Assembly: GCA_003021325.1 (NCBI GenBank)
Contig: PXQM01000155.1
Coordinates: 1-5,012 of the forward strand
Length of the DNA stretch: 5,012 bases
Source of the DNA: Halobacteriales archaeon QH_10_70_21
GTDB lineage: Archaea; Halobacteriota; Halobacteria; Halobacteriales; Haloarculaceae
Reading direction: 5' to 3'
Part shown: positions 1 to 3,794 of the stretch, one piece after another
Position numbering within the stretch: position 1 is the first letter of the stretch
How the letters are laid out: each line of letters opens with the position of its first letter
Translations under genes and position numbers: made by a program
Notes under the pieces: model-generated
Told to the model about the DNA's origin: nothing
Database searches by the model: none
Seen by the model: the letters and a program-made list of their open reading frames with translations, nothing else

Positions 1-752
1 ACCCGCTCCTCGTCGCCCGGACCGGCGATCGAACCGTTCCCGGCCGGCTCGTCGGCCGGTCCGTCGGCCGGTACTCCGGCCTCCGTCCCGGTTGCGGGCT
101 CGCCCGTGCTCTCGTCGCCGAACGGCCCATCGTCCTCGTCCGTATCGGGGGACACCCCGGGACCCCCGCCGGACGCGGCGCCGGTCGGTTCGGGCGGCTC
201 CGGGAGCTCGACCGCCGGCAAATCGACGGCGACGACGCTGTAGATGCCGACCTCGTTCTTCGTCTTCGTCTCGGCCTCCTCGCCGGTGACGAGCTGCTCC
301 GTCGACCCGACGAAGGCGACGTACGTCGCCTCGCCGTCCTCGTAGACGACGTAGTAGTCACCGCTGAGGACGTTCTCGGCGAGCTCGACGTAGCCGGTGA
401 AGCCGCCCTCCGAGAGGGTCTCCTCGACCGTCCTGATGGGGGTGTCGTCGCTGAAGTACTGGCCGCGGACCTCCCCGTCGAGGGCGAGCATCGCCGCCAG
501 CCGGGCCGCTGCGGGCCCCGGTGCCTCGTGGCGACGACCGCTCGCGCCCTCGAAGGCGTCGAGGTCGTCGAGCGTCGGCGACTCCCCGAGGCCGGAGACG
601 ACCACGAGCGCCTCGCCGCCGGCAACGAAGAGCCAGTCGTCGCCCGACTCGACGGCGCCGCTGAACCCATTCCCGCCCAGCCGGGCCAGTTCGTCGAGGC
701 CGCCGTCGAACGGCGACGGCTCCCACTCGTCCATCACGGTGTGGGCGTCCAT
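1..752 (-). CDS. Conserved haloarchaeal HTR-like protein of unknown function, N-terminal 250 residues (3' end beyond window)
   Basis: The reading frame runs leftward from the ATG at 752 to the window edge without a stop, giving 250 whole codons. The start is supported by a TATA-like box about 29 bp upstream (778-785), which leaves almost no leader; a second in-frame ATG at 734 would remove only six residues. No signal peptide or membrane segment is visible. Residues 1-178 look like a folded domain made of two related units, one beginning GFSGAVE (29-35) and the other GFTGYVE (118-124), each followed by hydrophobic strand-like stretches. From about residue 181 the chain becomes a low-complexity Pro/Gly/Glu/Asp linker, probably disordered, leading to a part outside the window. 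From memory, similar haloarchaeal proteins are annotated as 'HTR-like' or as a DUF7527-type domain; no enzymatic motif is visible and I assign no function. The gene is certain, the family name tentative. Confidence 0.88.
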   Translation of the reverse strand, partial: MDAHTVMDEWEPSPFDGGLDELARLGGNGFSGAVESGDDWLFVAGGEALVVVSGLGESPTLDDLDAFEGASGRRHEAPGPAAARLAAMLALDGEVRGQYFSDDTPIRTVEETLSEGGFTGYVELAENVLSGDYYVVYEDGEATYVAFVGSTEQLVTGEEAETKTKNEVGIYSVVAVDLPAVELPEPPEPTGAASGGGPGVSPDTDEDDGPFGDESTGEPATGTEAGVPADGPADEPAGNGSIAGPGDEER

Positions 753-777
753 ATGGGCGGGAAGTCACAGGAGGGGC

Positions 778-785
778 ATATATGT
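778..785 (-). promoter_or_regulatory. TATA-like promoter box for the HTR-like gene
   Basis: On the minus strand this reads ACATATAT, an AT island in very GC-rich DNA. Its centre lies about 29 bp upstream of the ATG at 752, the spacing expected for an archaeal TATA box with a leaderless or near-leaderless transcript. It sits in the 65-bp gap behind the oxidoreductase gene, so the HTR-like gene probably has its own promoter even if some read-through from 818-1405 also occurs. Confidence 0.6.
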
Positions 786-817
786 ACCGACGGCCGGCCC
801 CGGCTCTCTCGTCGGGA

Positions 818-1405
818 TTAGGCGTACCGCTCCTCTTGCCAGGGGTTGGCCGTGTTGGAGTAGCCACGCTTCTCCCAGTAGCCCCGCTCGGGCTCGGTCA
901 GGAACTCGACGCCGGAGACCCACTTCGCGCCCTTGTAGGCGTACCTGTGGGGAGTGACGACCCTGAGCGGGCCGCCGTGGTCGGCCGGCAGCGGCTCGCC
1001 GTCGAGTTCCCACGCGAACAGCACCTCCCGTCGGTGGCACTCCTCCAGCGGGAGATTCGTCGTGTAGCCATCGTGGGCGTGGAACACGACGTGGGCCGCG
1101 TCGCCGTCGACGCCGGCGTGCTCGGTCAGCCGCGGGAACGGGAGCCCGCGGAACTCGCAGTCGAACCGCGACCAGCCGGTGACGCAGTGGAAGTCCTGCC
1201 GCTGGGTCTCCGCGCCCAACTCCTCGAGGTCGTCCAGCGAGAGCGTCAGTTCCGCCTCGACGGCGCCCCACACCTCCAGCGTGGGGTCGGCCGGAACCGA
1301 CGGCGTCCCGCCCTTCGAGAGCACGGGGAACCGGGTGGTCTCCCGCTGCCCCGGCGGGAGGCGCTCGCCGTCGAACTCGGCGTGGAGGTCCGTAACGTCC
1401 TTCAT
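818..1405 (-). CDS. Sulfite-oxidase-like molybdopterin oxidoreductase (195 aa, cytoplasmic)
   Basis: This protein matches the sulfite oxidase / MsrP-type molybdopterin-binding fold (Oxidored_molyb family, COG2041). Family hallmarks seen are LEVWGAVEAELTLSLDDLEE (residues 43-62), the FHCVTGWSRFDCEF segment (72-85) in which Cys74 is the expected molybdenum ligand, a HAHDGYTTNLPLE stretch (109-121), and GGPLRVVTPHRYAYKGAKWV (144-163) with the Arg/Lys-rich cofactor contact region. The C-terminus ends in the usual GYWEKRGYSNTANPW block. Length (195 aa) suits the compact single-domain subgroup. There is no twin-arginine or Sec signal and no heme or dimerisation domain, so it should act in the cytoplasm with an unknown electron partner and unknown substrate. 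The ATG at 1405 begins where family similarity begins; the frame stays open far upstream but only antisense to the next gene. A hairpin and an AGGA motif precede the start. It is transcribed divergently from the RHH gene. Confidence 0.9.
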   Translation of the reverse strand: MKDVTDLHAEFDGERLPPGQRETTRFPVLSKGGTPSVPADPTLEVWGAVEAELTLSLDDLEELGAETQRQDFHCVTGWSRFDCEFRGLPFPRLTEHAGVDGDAAHVVFHAHDGYTTNLPLEECHRREVLFAWELDGEPLPADHGGPLRVVTPHRYAYKGAKWVSGVEFLTEPERGYWEKRGYSNTANPWQEERYA

Positions 1406-1411
1406 GGCCGT

Positions 1412-1435
1412 TCCTACGGGCCCCGGCGCCCGTAG
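1412..1435 (-). promoter_or_regulatory. 8-bp inverted repeat overlapping a Shine-Dalgarno-like AGGA before the oxidoreductase start
   Basis: CTACGGGC (1414-1421) and GCCCGTAG (1428-1435) form a perfect 8-bp inverted repeat with a 6-base loop. On the minus-strand transcript the 3' arm ends two bases into AGGA (1415-1412), which stands 6 bases before the ATG at 1405, a normal Shine-Dalgarno spacing. The repeat is seen directly; whether it acts as an RNA hairpin that masks the ribosome-binding site or as a DNA operator is inference. Confidence 0.45.
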
Positions 1436-1490
1436 ACCTGTCGTTCCCGAATCGACGACGGCGGAGCGGAAACGAGACTGAACGCTTCCT

Positions 1491-1503
1491 GAAAGATACT
1501 TTC
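1491..1503. promoter_or_regulatory. Short palindrome GAAAG-ATA-CTTTC in the divergent gap, possible minus-strand promoter element
   Basis: A perfect 5-bp inverted repeat with a 3-base centre lies midway between the divergent oxidoreductase and RHH genes. On the minus strand its core reads AGTATCTT, a poor but possible TATA-like element; transcription from there would give a leader of roughly 65 bases carrying the hairpin at 1414-1435. An operator for a dimeric regulator is equally possible. Evidence is weak because the arms are short. Confidence 0.25.
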
Positions 1504-1549
1504 CGTGAGGCGCAGTTGACTTTTTCAGCACCGAAAATCCCCCGTCAAT

Positions 1550-1557
1550 CTTAAATA
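1550..1557 (+). promoter_or_regulatory. TATA box for the RHH gene
   Basis: CTTAAATA is a good haloarchaeal TATA box. Its centre is about 32 bp before the ATG at 1586, predicting a leader of about 5 bases; no Shine-Dalgarno motif is present between them, as expected for a near-leaderless transcript. The element is nearly symmetric (TATTTAAG on the other strand), so it might also support minus-strand transcription toward the oxidoreductase. Confidence 0.65.
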
Positions 1558-1585
1558 CCCCTTCCCCGAAACTCCCACTGTTCCG

Positions 1586-1798
1586 ATGCCGAAGGTACAA
1601 CTGACCGTCCCGGAACACCTCGAGATGCAGATCGCCCAGCTGGTGGAGCAAGGCGAGTTCGTAAACCGGGAGGAAGCCATCGAAGAACTGCTGTCGACCG
1701 GGCTCCGAGCCTACAAGACGAGCGGCCCCATGGAGGACGACGACCCCGGCCTCGAAGAGGACGGGATGATGGGGCACGACGACGAGTACGTCTTCTAG
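1586..1798 (+). CDS. Small ribbon-helix-helix (CopG/Arc-like) protein with acidic tail, 70 aa
   Basis: The N-terminal half has the ribbon-helix-helix pattern: a beta strand at residues 2-8 (PKVQLTV), a first helix at about 10-22 (EHLEMQIAQLVEQ), the turn-and-cap segment EFVNREEA (24-31), and a second helix to about residue 42. In this fold two chains pair their strands and insert them into the DNA major groove. After residue 47 a tail rich in Asp and Glu ends in GHDDEYVF; from memory, this tail is conserved in haloarchaeal homologues, so it is unlikely to be random halophilic acidity and may contact another protein or tune DNA affinity. Length is typical of the family. The ATG at 1586 is fixed by the TATA box upstream and by the fold starting at residue 2. 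It is divergent from the molybdopterin oxidoreductase, which makes that gene a candidate target, but the actual regulon cannot be read from the sequence. Confidence 0.88.
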   Translation: MPKVQLTVPEHLEMQIAQLVEQGEFVNREEAIEELLSTGLRAYKTSGPMEDDDPGLEEDGMMGHDDEYVF

Positions 1799-1875
1799 AC
1801 GTCCTTTTGGGGCGGCCGACGCCCGCGAGCAACGACCGGACAGCCCCGCCCCTGCCGCGCGCTCCCGGGTCCTCC

Positions 1876-1978
1876 CCCGTCCGCGTGTGAAGAGCTTGAG
1901 TTCCCGTCTGCGCGTGAGCGGGCGAACGCTCGCCCGCGCGAGCCACCGCCGGAACCCCGTCCGCGACCCGTCCGCGTG
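1876..1978 (+). repeat. Dispersed direct repeats of CCCGTCCGCG(TG)
   Basis: CCCGTCCGCGTG occurs exactly at 1876-1887 and 1967-1978. CCCGTCCGCG also occurs at 1956-1965, immediately before the last copy, and a degenerate form CCCGTCTGCGCGTG lies at 1903-1916. All copies have the same orientation and lie in non-coding DNA. They could be protein-binding sites or remnants of a local duplication; GC-rich sequence makes chance similarity more likely than in balanced DNA. Confidence 0.5.
1918..1937. repeat. Perfect 8-bp inverted repeat (hairpin) in the RHH-UPF0058 gap
   Basis: GCGGGCGA (1918-1925) and TCGCCCGC (1930-1937) pair perfectly around the 4-base loop ACGC, giving a very stable GC-rich stem. 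No T-tract follows on either strand, so it is not a classical intrinsic terminator. It could be part of a processed 3' end of the RHH transcript, a small RNA, or an operator. Confidence 0.5.
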
Positions 1979-2025
1979 GGACCATCTAGCACGAAACCTC
2001 TGTGTGGAGTCACTTCTCGCACAAA

Positions 2026-2033
2026 GCATAAAC
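2026..2033 (+). promoter_or_regulatory. TATA-like box for the UPF0058 gene
   Basis: GCATAAAC stands about 27 bp (centre to start) before the ATG at 2057 in an AT-richer stretch, so transcription should begin at or within a base or two of the start codon. No Shine-Dalgarno motif is seen, consistent with leaderless translation. Two GTACTC copies (2034-2039 and 2045-2050) lie between the box and the start. Confidence 0.6.
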
Positions 2034-2056
2034 GTACTCTTCCAGTACTCACAAAC

Positions 2057-2284
2057 ATGCACAAAGACGAGCTGCTCGAACTGCACTCGAAGATGTTCGA
2101 CCCCTACGACGAACTGGAGGTGACGCCCGACGACGTCCACAAGTCGAAAAGCGAGCACAAGCACGCGGTGTTCGTGCTGGGGAACGCACTGGCGAACGTG
2201 ATGAGTGAAGACGAGTTCTCCGACGCGGGTCGCATCGGCAAGCGGATGGCGGAGCTGGCCGAGGACGCCGAGTCCAAGCTCTGA
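2057..2284 (+). CDS. UPF0058 family small protein, unusually short (75 aa)
   Basis: The sequence begins MHKDELLELH and contains the family's most conserved block, VHKSKSEHKHAVFVLGNALA (residues 27-46), followed by MSEDEFSDAGRIGKRM (49-64) and an acidic helical end. UPF0058 proteins (Pfam PF01893) are small helical archaeal proteins with no established function; no catalytic motif or membrane segment is present. As I remember haloarchaeal relatives, they are about 90 aa, with an extra acidic helical stretch of about 17-18 residues between the ELLELH helix and the (F/L)xPYDEL segment; here residue 13 (Met) runs straight into FDPYDEL. The reading frame is intact and the rest is highly conserved in style, so this looks like an in-frame loss rather than a broken gene. 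The start is fixed by the TATA box 27 bp upstream; the open frame extends 27 codons further upstream but that part is unlike the family. Confidence 0.88.
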   Translation: MHKDELLELHSKMFDPYDELEVTPDDVHKSKSEHKHAVFVLGNALANVMSEDEFSDAGRIGKRMAELAEDAESKL

Positions 2285-2351
2285 TAGGATCTCTTCGGTG
2301 CTGGAGGCGGAAACGAGGTCGGTAGCGTCGGCAACGGCCCGGCCGGAGAGC

Positions 2352-2371
2352 CGCGGTTCTGCCGAACCGCG
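2352..2371. repeat. Inverted repeat CGCGGTTC-N4-GAACCGCG upstream of menF
   Basis: The arms at 2352-2359 and 2364-2371 are perfect reverse complements around a 4-base loop (TGCC). It lies 68 bp after the UPF0058 stop and about 81 bp before the menF start. It may be an RNA hairpin at the end of the UPF0058 transcript or a distal operator for menF; no T-tract follows. Confidence 0.45.
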
Positions 2372-2399
2372 CCGAATGGGCCCTGCGAGACGCCGCCGC

Positions 2400-2418
2400 C
2401 CCGTTCGCGGCGAACGGG
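2400..2418. promoter_or_regulatory. Palindrome CCCGTTCG-N3-CGAACGGG abutting the menF TATA box
   Basis: The arms at 2400-2407 and 2411-2418 are perfect reverse complements around CGG. The right arm ends 3 bases before the TATA-like box at 2422, so it overlaps the position where the TFB recognition element should lie. A dimeric regulator bound here could block or assist TFB/TBP loading at menF. The arrangement is seen directly; the operator role is inference. Confidence 0.45.
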
Positions 2419-2421
2419 TAA

Positions 2422-2428
2422 GCTAAAA
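2422..2428 (+). promoter_or_regulatory. TATA-like box for the menFD operon
   Basis: GCTAAAA is the only AT-rich run near the menF start and its centre lies 28 bp before the ATG at 2453. This predicts a leaderless transcript beginning at or next to the start codon; no Shine-Dalgarno motif precedes menF at a suitable distance. Confidence 0.55.
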
Positions 2429-2452
2429 CCGTGGGAGCCCAAACGACGGGCA

Positions 2453-3790
2453 ATGGAACCGTTGCGGAGCGAGGAGTCCGTCGCCGAGCGGTCGGGGCTG
2501 GTCAGCCGCGCGGTGCGGGTCCGGGACCCGCCGCAGCCGCGAGCCGTCCTGGCAGCCGCCGAGGCCCCGCGGACCTTCTGGGCGGCACCGGGGGAAGCGA
2601 CCGTCGTCGGCAGCGGCGCCGCGGCGACCATCACCGACGAGGGGCCCGACCGGTTTCACGCGGTGCGGGCCGCCGCGGCCGAGCTGTTCTCCGCCGGCGA
2701 CGTCCACGCCCGGGCGCTGTCGGCCAGGCCACGGCTCTTCGGTGGCTTCTCGTTCCACGACGAGCACAGCGCCGAGGGCTCCTGGCAGGGGTACCCGAGC
2801 GCCGAGTTCATCCTGCCGCGGGTGCAGGTGACCTACGACGAGGAGGAGGCCTGGCTGTCGGTCAACGCGGTCGACGCCGCTCCCGAGGCCGTCGAGAAGC
2901 GGCTGGAGACGGCCCATGAGGCACTGCCCGCCCCGGGTTCGAAGGCGGACGCCGGTGGCCCGCCGGGCGTCCGGTCACGGCAGCGAACCACCTCGAAGGC
3001 CGAGTGGCGAGAGAGCGTCACCGCCGCCACCGACCGCATCGAGGCCGGCGAACTCCGGAAGGTCGTCCTGGCGCAGGCGCTCGAGACCACCCTGGCGGGG
3101 CCGCTGTCGGTGCCGGACGCGCTGGACCGGCTCGGGGGCACCTACCCCGACTGCTTCCGCTTTCTCTTCGAGCCGGCCGACGGGGAGGCCGGCTTCTTCG
3201 GCGCGACGCCGGAACAGCTCGTCGGCCTCCGCGGCCGGACGGTCGAGACCGGCGCCCTCGCGGGGACGACCGGCCGCGGCGACACCCCAGAGGAGGACGA
3301 GTGGCTGGCGGCGGAGCTGCTCGACGACGCCAAGAACGTCCACGAACACGAGCTCGTCGCCGACGCCATCAGGGAGCAACTGGCCCCCTACGCGGCGTCG
3401 ATTCGGGAGGGCCAGCGGGGCATCCGCCGGCTCGCGACCGTCCAGCACATCGAGACGCCGATGCGGGCGGAGCTGGCCGACGACGAGCACGTCCTCTCGC
3501 TCGTGGAGGCGCTGCACCCGACGCCCGCGGTCGGGGGCCTGCCGCCGGACGAGGCGCTGGCGACCATCCGTGACACCGAGCCCTTCGAGCGCGGCTGGTA
3601 CGCCGCGCCTGTCGGCTGGTTCGACGCCGCGGGCTACGGCTCCTTCGCCGTCGCCATCCGCTCTGCGGTCGCCCGCGAGGAGTGCGCGACGCTGTTCGCC
3701 GGCGTCGGCATCGTCGCCGACTCGGACCCCGACCGCGAGTGGGACGAGGTCCAGCTGAAGTACCGACCGGTTCTCGACGAACTGGAGTGA
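2453..3790 (+). CDS. menF: Isochorismate synthase MenF (445 aa)
   Basis: MenF isomerises chorismate to isochorismate with Mg2+, the entry step of menaquinone synthesis, in the cytoplasm. The C-terminal chorismate-binding domain (about 180-445) is intact. Comparing from memory with E. coli EntC, the general base is Lys203 in RKVVLAQAL (EntC Lys147), the general acid is Glu254 in FFGATPEQL (Glu197), and the metal ligands are Glu298 in NVHEHELV (Glu241) and Glu432 in EWDEVQLK (Glu376). Other signatures are ETGALAGT (265-272), LATVQHIETPM (327-337), LHPTPAVGG (354-362), and LFAGVGIVADSD (414-425). The N-terminal half is the more variable lobe, with an Ala/Pro/Gly-rich linker around 155-180. Length is normal. 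The ATG at 2453 is supported by a TATA box 28 bp upstream. menD follows after 4 bases, which favours MenF over salicylate, aminodeoxychorismate or anthranilate synthase relatives. Confidence 0.95.
   Translation: MEPLRSEESVAERSGLVSRAVRVRDPPQPRAVLAAAEAPRTFWAAPGEATVVGSGAAATITDEGPDRFHAVRAAAAELFSAGDVHARALSARPRLFGGFSFHDEHSAEGSWQGYPSAEFILPRVQVTYDEEEAWLSVNAVDAAPEAVEKRLETAHEALPAPGSKADAGGPPGVRSRQRTTSKAEWRESVTAATDRIEAGELRKVVLAQALETTLAGPLSVPDALDRLGGTYPDCFRFLFEPADGEAGFFGATPEQLVGLRGRTVETGALAGTTGRGDTPEEDEWLAAELLDDAKNVHEHELVADAIREQLAPYAASIREGQRGIRRLATVQHIETPMRAELADDEHVLSLVEALHPTPAVGGLPPDEALATIRDTEPFERGWYAAPVGWFDAAGYGSFAVAIRSAVAREECATLFAGVGIVADSDPDREWDEVQLKYRPVLDELE
3784..3787 (+). promoter_or_regulatory. Shine-Dalgarno GGAG of menD, inside the end of menF
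   Basis: GGAG lies in the last sense codons of menF, 7 bases before the menD ATG at 3795, a suitable distance for pairing with the 16S rRNA 3' end. It supports translation of menD as an internal operon gene, whereas menF itself appears leaderless. Confidence 0.6.
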
Positions 3791-3794
3791 GCGG

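Larger units (their letters stand above)
1799..2056. other. 258-bp gene-free region with direct repeats and a hairpin
   Basis: No convincing gene, tRNA or rRNA is visible here. The left end has a short T-run (CCTTTTGG, 1803-1810) just past the RHH stop, the only weak candidate for transcript termination. The middle has repeated CCCGTCCGCG motifs and a strong hairpin, listed separately. The right end is AT-richer and carries the promoter of the UPF0058 gene. The open frames that cross it overlap the neighbouring genes and have Arg/Ser/Pro-rich compositions typical of shadow frames. Confidence 0.7.
2285..2452. other. 168-bp gap before menF with two inverted repeats and the menF promoter
   Basis: No gene is visible between the UPF0058 stop and menF. 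The gap holds two perfect 8-bp inverted repeats that share GTTC/GAAC arms, and a TATA-like box directly ahead of menF. No T-rich terminator is seen after the UPF0058 gene, so the first inverted repeat may also serve as its 3' end structure. Confidence 0.6.

Noticed and set aside
787..815. Imperfect inverted repeat (CCGACG / CGTCGG) just after the oxidoreductase stop as a terminator
   Set aside because: Only 6 pairs with a long loop and no T-tract on the minus strand; chance pairing is likely in such GC-rich sequence.
397..957. Plus-strand frames opposite the HTR-like and oxidoreductase genes
   Set aside because: Composition is Ser/Arg/Pro-rich and not halophile-like, they cross gene boundaries, and the opposite strand encodes conserved proteins.
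1803..1810. CCTTTTGG as a terminator of the RHH gene
   Set aside because: Four T's are suggestive for archaeal termination but too short to call on sequence alone.
1887..2123. Plus-strand frame starting at a GTG in the gap and running into the UPF0058 gene in another frame
   Set aside because: Basic, cysteine-containing composition unlike the other proteins here, no promoter at a proper distance, and overlap with a conserved gene.
818..2164. Minus-strand frame open for 448 codons across the oxidoreductase, the divergent gap and the RHH gene
   Set aside because: Only the part from 1405 down resembles the oxidoreductase family. Upstream it is antisense to a good RHH gene and its promoter; long open antisense frames are common in GC-rich DNA.
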